NCBI GenBank assembly: GCA_024336345.1
Contig: JANFOG010000001.1
Coordinates: 2,666,001 to 2,730,000, forward strand
Length of the DNA: 64,000 nt
Reading direction: 5' to 3'
Source: Mariannaea sp. PMI_226
Lineage: Eukaryota; Ascomycota; Sordariomycetes; Hypocreales; Nectriaceae
In this document: in pieces, positions 10,323 to 18,959 of the stretch
How positions within the stretch are numbered: position 1 is the first letter of the stretch
How the letters are laid out: each line of letters begins with the position of its first letter
Notes under the pieces: generated by a model
The model's database searches: none
The model's input: only the letters and a program-made list of their open reading frames with translations
Told to the model about the DNA's origin: nothing
Position numbers and translations under genes: made by a program

Positions 10323-13300
10323 TTACCAATGAACGTTGTCAGTCGCATTCTCCTTTTCTCCTCCATACTGAGTCTGCCAGGCATTATCCTGTTCACCAGC
10401 GTTGCAATCAACCTGGCCCCAGGCGTCAGATTGCCCTTCACAGGCGGGGTTCTCGGAATCGGTTCGATTATCGGGATCTGGGCGTATCTTCTCGACGACT
10501 GAACTCTCGGCATCACCGCGGTTGTCGAAATCGATTTGTTTCTCATTGGGAGCTTGGTCATCTACGTCAGTGTCCGGTTCGGAAGCCACCTCTCCGTCGC
10601 AAGAATCATCATGCTCTGTGGGTACGACTTCCTCCTGCAAATGAGCACTGGTTCGAAAAGCTGCAGTCAAGATTGCCTCCGCCTGCACCTTGGCCATTGC
10701 GCTTGCGATTGCGATAGACATCTTGCCCTTGTTAGTATGGTTGTCTTCCATCTGCTGTTCGACGTTGTGAGGGGCGACTGGTTTCGCGCTGTTGCGAAAC
10801 TTCGATCTCTTACGGCCCTGTCCGCTCCCAACGGAAAGGAGAGGGGCTCGAGCTACGCCGTCAGTATGTCTATCTGCTGGCTCTCTGTATTGAACAGGGA
10901 ACGGGGCTTCATTCGCATGCGGACATCGTCTCAGTGAGTGATTGTGATCGTGTTGCGGGGAGCAAATTTTGTGATCCAACCCAGCGCAAATGGAGCAATT
11001 GAGGGTCACCGAACAGTCCGAGGAAATATGCCCCTGTTGGTGGCACCGATGACAGATCTTAAGCCGTTTCTTGCTCTCCGCGGAGTCAAATGAAACAATG
11101 ACGGATCTGTGCTGCAGAAATTCGAAGAATCGATTTAGGGCTGACTTCCGGAATTTGCCAATGCATGCTCGATTGCCAAAGACTACCATAGCATATCTTG
11201 CGCGTGTAGTCATGACCGTAATTCTGTTGATATCCTTCAGAAAGCCTTGCGCTGTTGATCGAGTGAGATCGACAATGACCAGATCCGCCTCGTGACTTGG
11301 CGAGTCATCAATCGTTCTAACCTGGACCAATTGCTTGGGCAGCTCGGCTGGGGATAGCTCTGCGAGCACACCCTCCCATTCATTCTTCTGAGCAGCATAT
11401 GCCGTAATGATCAGTGTAGTTCCAAATTCCAGCTCCTGATCTGACTTCCATTTGAGAGCATTTTGAATTGGTCCGTCCTGATAAACTGAGACAAGGAAGT
11501 CTCTGCCAGCAACAGCGTGAAGTGGGTTAGCAAAAGATGTACCAACTGTCCCCTCCTCAGCATTCTTGAATTCGACCATCCAAACAGGGGACTTTCTTGT
11601 GGGTTGGCCCATGGCTGCTCCCAACCATTTCTGCATGTTAAAGGTTAAAGTTCCCCTTTTGCTGTTCACAATATTCATCCTCCCACGATAAAGGTATTCA
11701 TTCGCAAAGTCTGCAACACCCCCTCTCGCTCGAAAGTTATCATGAAGCGTTGCAGTCATCATACCTGCTTGTTCAACTCGAAGTAGACAGCTAACCCCGC
11801 GTTGAGGACCGAATGTATCTTTAAAGTCTCTGTCATCGCGGGCAATAGCGATTGGTTGAAACTGGTCGTTATCTCCTATGAAAAGATGAGGGGTATCCGG
11901 ACATTGCAGAACTGATACAAGGGAAGCCGTTTCGGTTAGTCTACCTGCCTCGTCGACCACGATGAATGCGGCATTGAATGAACCCTTTTCAAAGTGGCTG
12001 ACCATCTGAGCAAATGCGACTGGAGTGGTGCAGATTGCGTCGCATTCCGCGATGGCCTGGAGTAGAAGGTTCCGAGCTGCCTCGTCATTGGCCACTTTAT
12101 TGGCGGTGTATTCATCGGGACTATGTCGAAGGCTATGCTGAGCTGTCAGGTAAACTTCCCAAGTCTCAGCATTACTTTCAGCTATGCTCTTGGCGAACTG
12201 GCTCATTGAAGCCTCAATTCTGCTTGGGCTTTTAGCATCATATTCCATAATTCGGAACCAATTGACATGTCGAGCTAATGCCTTATCGCTGGAAGTGATG
12301 CCTTTACCGGAAGCTGGGTTTTCAACCGCCGGCTCTTGGGCAATTGTAGTAAGAAAGTCGAATTCCCTTTTCCATGGGAGCATTCTTTTGACAATCTTTC
12401 CAGGATTTGCCATAGCGAGTCTTTCACACGCATCTTGCACAAGGGCGTTAGATGGTGCGATCCAAACAACTTTGTCATCTCTGGCCATCACAGCTCTGCA
12501 GATATCGCCTCCCAATTTGGATTTCCCAGAGCCGGGTCCACCATTGAGAAAGGCATATCCATTCACATCCTGCATCCCTTCGAGAACCGTAGCATGTTCG
12601 CCTGTAATAAGACCAGCCTCAATATCCTGCCGAAGTTGCGGGAATAAGTTGGTGAAACCGACAGCTGGTGGCTTCGTCTGGAAATCGAGGAGCCATTCCA
12701 TTAAGGTACTGGCGCGGCTGTCTCGTCGCACTGTCGCAAGCTCGGATAGTGCGTGGCACTCCTTTTTGGCAGACTCCTCGTTTGGTTGCCAAAAACAGGT
12801 GACTGGAATGGTCATGCGCTGTGTCTCTCCTTCATCACCAGTGCCAATGCTTGGGTCGAAAGTCTTCAGAAACGCTGCCAGACCGGTTCGAGGAAGTTTG
12901 TATGCTGGAAAACCTGGATTCAGGGGGGGCTTTCGCAGGTCCGCAGGCCAATTTTGTTGTGAAGCTGTGTGAACGAGGAAAAGAGCGATGTTGGCTGTGG
13001 TTCCTGGTGGTAGAGGCAGCCTTTTTGCGTGCCATGGTTCCCCGGGTGCCTTCGGCATCTCCGAGCTGGCACCAGCTGATTGAATTGCCCATGCCATAAG
13101 AGTTTCGTTGACATCTCCTCCACTATTAATCGCAGCAGCGATTTCATGACCTTGCATCACCGCAGTCAGCAGCCGTTGCTCATCCACGTTGGCGTCAGGC
13201 GCTAATGCCTTGATCGCGTCTGTGGGCGACTTGAGTGTCGGGTATATGATAGCACATATCTCTGCACCAAACCTATCCAGAGCCGCCTGTTGCACGTCCT

Positions 13301-14705
13301 CTGGCGCCTCAGGGTCCGTAGAGTGAATGGTGGCCTGTCTAGCTGCGCCGACCGCTCGAACTAAGCCTGGCAATATCCCATCGATATATGTGTGTGTGGT
13401 CGCTCTCTCCGGAAGTTCCCTTCGCGGAGTTGTCATGGGTATATAAAAGCTGCAATTCTCGCCCACATCAGGGAGGAGTGATGCAATATCCTGGCAGTGA
13501 ACGACGAAGTATTGAGATAGAGGTGACCCGTCTGCTGTAACCCCATATACTTGGAGGTCATCGGGTTGTTCTGTCCATTTGTCGTATGCATTTGAAATGA
13601 CTGATACTTGAATTGTAGTATCCTTCAGTTTCTCGACACGCTGTCGTAGCATTTCGACTTCCTCAACAACACCTCCCATGAGCGATGTCATACGGTGCTC
13701 CTCATTTGTAAACATTGTCGATGCCGGTGCTGGTTTTTCAGGTAACTTATCCGGCCAGTCAAAATTGCCAAAGGTGAGGTCGCGCGCTGTACCGCGTGCA
13801 CGCCCGATAAATGGGGCAAAAGGTGCAGAGTAGTCCTTAAGACGTCGAAGGCGATCGGCCCACAGAATCCAGGTCTGACGATTATCATATGCAATGTGGA
13901 AAGTGACATCTCCCTTCAGCTTTTCCACAAAATCCCGAAGATCTTCTAAAGCTTGTATGCAGCACTCAGGAATAGATCGGACAGGCTGTGCGAACTCCTT
14001 TGTGTAGACCTTCTGAATTGCGCGGGCGGGGATAGTGAATGTAATACGGCGAATTTGGTCGTGCTTAAGTTTGATGAATGTTCCCGGGCGATCTTCATCT
14101 ACAACAACCTCGCTAAGTTCACTCACATCTTGACTCCACTGATCTTGGGTTGCGAGGTGACCGTTGTCAAAAATAGTGGTGGTAGGAGTCCAGGTGTTAA
14201 GTAGATGCATGAGGTCATCATCTGACGTATCAATCGCCAGAACCGACTCAACTTCCATATCGCCCTTGATGCTGTCAAGAGGTATCTGCATTGCTGCTAG
14301 GAAATATTTGCCATTCCCGTGTTGGACACGAAAGCGAATATTAAGAGTCGACGGTGTACTGGGACCAACCCGGAAGGTGGCTTCAGTGTGAAGACCGCCA
14401 AATCGACCAATGCCGAGACGCTTAACAATTTCTGAGTGATATCCATCCACAAGCTTATTGTTTGCTGCAATAAGGCAGTGCAAGTCACCAGACTCCACAA
14501 ACCCAGTATCGTGGTCCTTATCATCGTCTCGAGTGACAAATTCGGCAGACCCTAACTCTCTATTTCTGACCTCACTTCTTGCAGGATTTGTTCCACTGGA
14601 CTTATGCTCCTGCTCAGTGGGATTAGGGGTGTCAGAACCAGCGGGGTGATTTTCCTCAGTCGGGGTTGGGGGGGAAGCGAGCTCTTCCTCTTGATTGACT
14701 GTCAT
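10323..14705 (-). CDS. UPF1-like SF1 helicase with CCHC zinc knuckles, 1460 aa
   Basis: A single intronless frame. The N-terminal 700 residues have no motif I know. The helicase core follows: Walker A GGPGSGKS near residue 721, WIAPSNALVQDACERL (motif Ia), a Walker B-like FIVVDEAGRL near 912, IGDNDQFQPIA (motif III) near 940, and near 1135 SHEADLVIVDLTRS followed by NRITVMTTRARYAMVVFGN (motifs V and VI). This order and wording is that of UPF1/NAM7/SEN1-type superfamily 1 helicases. Near residue 1215 come zinc knuckles C-X2-C-X4-H-X4-C and C-X2-C-X4-H-X2-C, suggesting RNA or ssDNA binding, then an acidic tail. The same frame continues upstream to an ATG at 14981 but is broken by TAG at 14712-14714, so this start is the first one downstream of that stop. 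Function in vivo is unknown; canonical UPF1 is unlikely because the CH domain is not seen. Confidence 0.8.
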   Translation of the reverse strand: MTVNQEEELASPPTPTEENHPAGSDTPNPTEQEHKSSGTNPARSEVRNRELGSAEFVTRDDDKDHDTGFVESGDLHCLIAANNKLVDGYHSEIVKRLGIGRFGGLHTEATFRVGPSTPSTLNIRFRVQHGNGKYFLAAMQIPLDSIKGDMEVESVLAIDTSDDDLMHLLNTWTPTTTIFDNGHLATQDQWSQDVSELSEVVVDEDRPGTFIKLKHDQIRRITFTIPARAIQKVYTKEFAQPVRSIPECCIQALEDLRDFVEKLKGDVTFHIAYDNRQTWILWADRLRRLKDYSAPFAPFIGRARGTARDLTFGNFDWPDKLPEKPAPASTMFTNEEHRMTSLMGGVVEEVEMLRQRVEKLKDTTIQVSVISNAYDKWTEQPDDLQVYGVTADGSPLSQYFVVHCQDIASLLPDVGENCSFYIPMTTPRRELPERATTHTYIDGILPGLVRAVGAARQATIHSTDPEAPEDVQQAALDRFGAEICAIIYPTLKSPTDAIKALAPDANVDEQRLLTAVMQGHEIAAAINSGGDVNETLMAWAIQSAGASSEMPKAPGEPWHAKRLPLPPGTTANIALFLVHTASQQNWPADLRKPPLNPGFPAYKLPRTGLAAFLKTFDPSIGTGDEGETQRMTIPVTCFWQPNEESAKKECHALSELATVRRDSRASTLMEWLLDFQTKPPAVGFTNLFPQLRQDIEAGLITGEHATVLEGMQDVNGYAFLNGGPGSGKSKLGGDICRAVMARDDKVVWIAPSNALVQDACERLAMANPGKIVKRMLPWKREFDFLTTIAQEPAVENPASGKGITSSDKALARHVNWFRIMEYDAKSPSRIEASMSQFAKSIAESNAETWEVYLTAQHSLRHSPDEYTANKVANDEAARNLLLQAIAECDAICTTPVAFAQMVSHFEKGSFNAAFIVVDEAGRLTETASLVSVLQCPDTPHLFIGDNDQFQPIAIARDDRDFKDTFGPQRGVSCLLRVEQAGMMTATLHDNFRARGGVADFANEYLYRGRMNIVNSKRGTLTFNMQKWLGAAMGQPTRKSPVWMVEFKNAEEGTVGTSFANPLHAVAGRDFLVSVYQDGPIQNALKWKSDQELEFGTTLIITAYAAQKNEWEGVLAELSPAELPKQLVQVRTIDDSPSHEADLVIVDLTRSTAQGFLKDINRITVMTTRARYAMVVFGNRACIGKFRKSALNRFFEFLQHRSVIVSFDSAESKKRLKICHRCHQQGHISSDCSVTLNCSICAGLDHKICSPQHDHNHSLRRCPHANEAPFPVQYREPADRHTDGVARAPLLSVGSGQGRKRSKFRNSAKPVAPHNVEQQMEDNHTNKGKMSIAIASAMAKVQAEAILTAAFRTSAHLQEEVVPTEHDDSCDGEVASEPDTDVDDQAPNEKQIDFDNRGDAESSVVEKIRPDPDNRTDSENPACEGQSDAWGQVDCNAGEQDNAWQTQYGGEKENATDNVHW

Positions 14706-14815
14706 AGGACTCTATTCAACGGGGTTAGGAGTGCTAGAGCGAGTCAGGTAGTTTTCATCTTCAAATACCTCTTGAGTTGGAGGAAGAGTGAGCTCCTCCA
14801 CTTGATTGACCGTCA
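14595..14815 (-). repeat. 111-bp coding tandem duplication, first copy ends in TAG
   Basis: Two adjacent units both begin TVNQ-EEL and both end S/DTPNP-E, with starts 111 nt (37 codons) apart. The upstream unit ends in TAG exactly where the downstream unit has CAG (Gln) in DTPNPTEQ. The stop therefore looks like a C-to-T change in one copy of a duplicated coding segment. Confidence 0.8.
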
Positions 14816-14981
14816 CAGGACTACCAGGGGATGGGTAGTCATCCTCATCCTCAGTCATATTCGACGAACAATCAGAATCAGAGACAGGGAAGTAACCAGG
14901 AGTAGAAACAAGGCTGTCATCGCCAATATGTTGTTGCCTTTTTTTTGGGCGTGGCTGGCGCTGATCTCGTTCACTCCCCAT
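14712..14981 (-). pseudogene. Upstream in-frame N-terminal extension of the helicase ORF, cut off by TAG
   Basis: From the ATG at 14981 the frame reads MGSERDQRQPRPKKRQQHIG, then an acidic Ser/Asp-rich segment and the first copy of the 111-nt duplication, and stops at TAG 14712-14714. It is in the same frame as the 1460-residue ORF, which resumes two codons later at the ATG at 14705. The intact ancestor probably started here and was about 92 residues longer. It could now act as an upstream ORF. Confidence 0.6.
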
Positions 14982-16339
14982 GTGAGCAGCAGTAGCAACT
15001 ATTGCGTAGTACAGGCTGAAGAAAGGGAATGTCAAATATGTTTATGTGTTTTGCGGGAAAAGGAAGAAAAGTAAGAGACTTGTAAAGTGAGAAAAAGAAA
15101 GCGGGAGAGGTGAGTTGAGTATGTGTTTACCTATAGTTGCGTGATTTGCTGGTGTTTCCTGCTCAATGCCTGTAAACACCCGCCAGCCAAATATGTGCCA
15201 ATCAGCCCGGTAGAGTTCCCCCAATTTATCTGCTTTTTGGTTGGTTAAATCTCGCCTTGTGATAAGTCTAGTTGGTTTGGACAAGGCGGCGAGGGGGTGC
15301 GGTAAACCACCAGCCAAACACCTGCTAAATGGCTGTTAGAAATTCAGGGTTCTCGGCTTTTCCATTGGTTAAAAGTTCGATTTGTAGCGAGTGTAGTTGA
15401 TTCAGACAATGTGACCAGAGGATGCGATTAAAAACGTTTGACCCATTCCCATTCTGCCCTTAAGAAGGTTGCAACTGGGAGGGGGGGGTTGTAGGAACTT
15501 GTGTATTCCAACTCCAGAAGGTTCAACAATGATATCCAAAGCACTATCATTGTTGTTGTTGCAATTTAACAATAAACAGTCACAGAAGCCGCTGTAGCAC
15601 ATCATCTTCCTCAACTTGCCCTCCAGCTCCCAAGTTGTCTATGGACGCCCAAGCTAGTCGAATTTGTAGCTCTCCTTGCCACTCTTTACCTACACCATAA
15701 TGATTTCTTCAGTATTCATTTTTTTCAATACCGACTTATCGCCATAGGTAGCTTAGGTTTTGTTAATTGAGTGCCCAGAAGGAGCAGGTTGAAATAGTTA
15801 GGATTTTGTATGCGAGAAGAGGTTAGAAGGATTGAACTGTAGTACTTCCGATTGTCAAATTAAGTGCAGAATTCAAACAGTGAATTATGTGTAGCAACTT
15901 AACTTCTCAATCTGACTGGTCGTACTTCGCCCATATTGCCGCTAGAGCACGATCCAAATCCCGAATCGTCAGTCTTGAGCGGAATTTGACCTTGTGGGCC
16001 ACACTACTCCAAAAAGGAGTCCAACAGGATTGATACGCGACTTGATTATGCGAGTCCGCTTTTATAGCCGATGGCTATCCCTTTTCCGAAGATGATATTT
16101 GTAGCGGATCCATGAAGTTTGATAGTAAGACTTTGCCCGCATCAAAGTTGCTCTCGTGAATCCCGTAGAGAAGATGCTAATCGCTGAAAGGAACGTGGTG
16201 GAGAAAGTGAAAGGCCGGTATTATGCCTCGTCATGCCCCATCATATCTTCAGCGCTCTCTAAATAAGATCAGCTGGGCTATTTGGGGTGGGTTTTGAGTG
16301 TGCATTATACCGGTTGGAGAGGGATCTCCGGGTCTGGTA
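14982..16339. other. Leader/upstream region of the helicase gene
   Basis: No gene seen. It holds diverged tandem units of about 124 bp between 15117 and 15490 and several open but featureless short frames. Transcription of the helicase gene should begin here or near module M. Confidence 0.5.
15117..15490. repeat. Diverged ~124-bp tandem units in the helicase leader
   Basis: TTGGTTAAA recurs at 15241 and 15365, a 124-base offset. The following 60 bases align at roughly two bases in three (TAGTTG-TT-GACA, GAGG-TGCG). The second half of the 15241 unit (TAAACCACCAGCCAAACACC) also resembles 15172-15190. I read this as about three old, decayed copies. Confidence 0.6.
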
Positions 16340-16439
16340 GGAGGGAAATCCGCCTAATGGGTTTGGAGAGTTACGTCTCTTATCAACCTCGTCCAGATAA
16401 TCTGGGAAACAAACTCCGGGCACTTTCATCGTTTCCTTA
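16340..16439 (-). repeat. Shared island module, middle copy (M), partial
   Basis: Reverse complement matches the outer half of modules L and R: GGAAACGATGAAA, the perfect palindrome CCAGATAATCTGG at 16393-16405, then the counterpart of GGTAGGAGACGCAACTCTC and the GGATTTCCCTCCT block, after which similarity stops. It lies about 1.36 kb upstream of the helicase ATG at 14981, oriented toward that gene. Confidence 0.8.
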
Positions 16440-17081
16440 GTTGCCCAGTTTTCTCTAGTTTCATCTCTTCCTCACGGGAGCAGATGCTTCGTCCAAGATC
16501 ATCGTTCGGCTTAGCGAAGGGAATGGTGGTTTGGCCGATCGGTCGGCAGATGGATCTGCATAGAAACTGCGTGGTTTCTGTCATTTCGAAGTATAAATAA
16601 ATAACGACGAGAAGAAAGAAAAAAAGAAAGAAGGAAATGATGTGATGAGGTTGAGATAAAATTTGAAAACTACGAAGTAGCAAAAAGCACAAGAGGGTGG
16701 TTCTTGAGAGGGCACACCTGAGCGAGAAAGGCTAGTCCAAATGCGTCCTTGTAGCCACAAGACACGAAACCGCGAACTGGCGCATGGTGCAAGGTACGGC
16801 ACTCAACATAGCACGGCGGGGCGAATTCATCTTGTCCAAGAACAATATTACCAAGGCTTCCGATGCCACTACAGTGGCTAAAACGGGAGACGAGATAAAG
16901 GCAGTTGGCCATAATTAAGCAAGAGAGAGGCAAGATTCCGTTGAACCTATCGCTAGTTCTAAATAATATTATAAAACAGAACCAGGCAGCCCAAGTACCA
17001 ATAAAAACCAACGCTGTATTTTAGGCATACATAAGCGAATCCCACACTGGCTAGAGCGACATTGCCCAACCGAAAGCGACA
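16440..17081. other. Intergenic between module M and island gene 3
   Basis: About 640 bases with A/G-rich patches (near 16600-16660) and no supportable gene. Confidence 0.4.
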
Positions 17082-17937
17082 TTACATGATCGCTAGGTGA
17101 AGTCGGTCTCGGAGATCCTCCAGGTCGCCATCAACACGTAGTTCCAGAGCTCGAAGAATGGGCTTCAATGCATCAACTAGCAAGTAATTAGTTGTCAAGG
17201 TACCAATAGTAGGCGAAAGTGGTCAAAAGACAAACCATCCATCTGACATAGAGCTTTGCAGGTTTGAGGAAAGTTCGGTATGGCAGTCCCAGTATGGATG
17301 CTGTAGAGAGGCAATAGAGTGGTACCAGGATCCACGATTCTTGCAGCATTCTTTCTTTTCTTGATTATATCGTTTTCGAATCTGTGAAGAGGAGTGTCAG
17401 CTGTATAGGAGAGATGAGTAAGGACCATGCAAACCTAGTCTCTGAACGCGTCATTCGGCTGTTGATCTGATGGACGCTTTTAGATAGATAGAGAAGGTCG
17501 TTTTGTATTGTAGTCATCCATCTAGCAAATTTGGAGTCTTGCTCGCTAAACTTCTGGGCGAGTTGTTCGTCGATGAACAACTTCGTACGGACTTCGTGTT
17601 GGGCGAGTCGCTGGTCGAGTCGCTGGTCGAGTCGCTCCTCCATGCGGACTTCATGTTGGGCAAGATGCTCTTTGAGTTGTTTGTCGATGAACAACTTCGT
17701 ACGGACTTCATGTTGGGCAAGATGCTCGTTGAGTTGCTCGGTAATGACGGACTTGGTACGGACTTCTAGCTGGGCGACTTGCTCTGTCATGAACGACTTG
17801 GTACGGACTTCTAGATGGGCGACTTGCTCTGTCATGAACGACTTGGTACGGACTTCTAGCTGGGCGATTTGCTCTGTCATGAACGACTTGAAGTCGTCGA
17901 CCGAAATGACCACGACACTATCGGCGGATCCAGACAT
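17082..17937 (-). CDS. Repeat-built coiled-coil protein with SAP-like C-terminus, 3 exons
   Basis: Exons 17937-17435, 17381-17236 and 17176-17082 give 247 residues; introns are 53 and 59 nt with GT-AG ends and keep frame. After MSGSADSVVVISVDDFKSFM come repeated units of about 15 residues (TKSFMTEQVAQLEVR, then longer variants with NEHLAQHEVRTKLFID), predicted to be a coiled coil, encoded by a 45-nt minisatellite. Exon 2 encodes a short basic linker (FENDIIKKRKNAARIVDPG) and a Cys/Met patch. Exon 3 ends DALKPILRALELRVDGDLEDLRDRLHLAIM, which fits the SAP pattern L-X3-L-X6-G-X-L-X2-L-X2-RL of DNA-binding helices. Family and function are unknown. The exon 3 acceptor was chosen as the only one giving an open SAP-like end. 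Confidence 0.65.
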
Positions 17938-18767
17938 TTTTCCTACAATTCAGAGGTTAGTGTGAGAATAGCGACGATATGATGAAGAAATGGAGATGGT
18001 GACAAATGGAGAAAAGTACTTCGAAGTGATGAAAGACAACTTACAGATGTTGATTAGAGAGAGAATCTGAGAGGCTATGTTGACGTGACACGACTTGGTA
18101 GCGATGTAATCAAAAACTCTGGACAATGGTGAGGCGAGAAAAAAAACTGAGAGGCGGAGGCGGGCGGATTGATGATTTCTATTGATGGTAGCGAAGAACC
18201 GCATATGATGACAATGATAGCAAGAGGAAGAAAAGAGTCCAAAACGTAAAGGCCAAAGAGGAGGATTAAATACTCCAGCTAAAACAAAAGGAAGCCTGGT
18301 GTTAATAAAGCTTTCCTATTGCAGAAATGGAAGTCAGCACAGAGGATTCACCTCAAGGAGAAGGAAAACCCACTATTCGATTTTCTAGTGCAGAAGCTCT
18401 GCCCCGAATAGAAGGAAGCCTGGTATCAGAAAAGCTTTTCTGGTGCAGAAAGGGAAGTCAGCATAGAATATTTGCCTTGAGGAGAAGGAAAACTTACCAT
18501 TTAACTTTCTATGCAGAAGCAATCCCTCAAAGAGAAGGAAACCTGATGCCATTTAATTTTCTCTGGTGCAAGGACGACGAATATGCTTAGGTTCGTACCA
18601 GCTAGAGAGAATTACTTTGGGAGTCTTTTCGTGAAATGAAATCAGTTTCATCCCGAGCATTCAGAACGCATGAAGTAAGGGATTGCCGTACTGGCAAATC
18701 GGAAAAGTAGAAGATGGTTGAATGTGACTGGGAAAACATGGACAAAACCCAACGAGACAACTGAGTA
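17938..18767. other. Leader/upstream region of island gene 3
   Basis: No gene seen. The first 250 bases upstream of the ATG are C/T-rich on the minus strand, followed by a 124-bp tandem repeat array and then module R. Confidence 0.5.
18290..18580. repeat. 124-bp tandem repeat, ~2.3 copies
   Basis: Units begin GGAAGCCTGG at 18290 and 18414 and GGAAACCTGA at 18537, a period of 124 then 123. Internal landmarks recur in order: CAGAAA-GGAAGTCAGCA, AAGGAGAAGGAAAA, TGCAGAAG. An 87-residue plus-strand frame across it is a by-product. Confidence 0.85.
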
Positions 18768-18959
18768 ACCCATCAACGGTATATAGCGATCGGCGCTGAT
18801 GGGGGGGTATTCAGGTCTGCAGGTTGAGCTGCAAACCTGGGATTTTTTAGCTCCATGAGGAGGAAAAATCCACCCAAGGGGTTGAGAGAGTTGCGTCTCC
18901 TACCGATCTCATCCAGATGATCTGGGAGGAAAGTCCTGAGAGTTTATTTTCGTTCCTTA
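18768..18959 (-). repeat. Shared island module, right copy (R)
   Basis: Reverse complement of module L over its whole length. It contains the perfect palindrome CCAGATGATCTGG at 18913-18925 and the near-palindrome AGCGATCGGCGCT near 18786. It lies 0.83 kb upstream of the gene 3 ATG at 17937 and is oriented toward it. With L it forms an inverted pair 12.2 kb apart. Confidence 0.85.
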
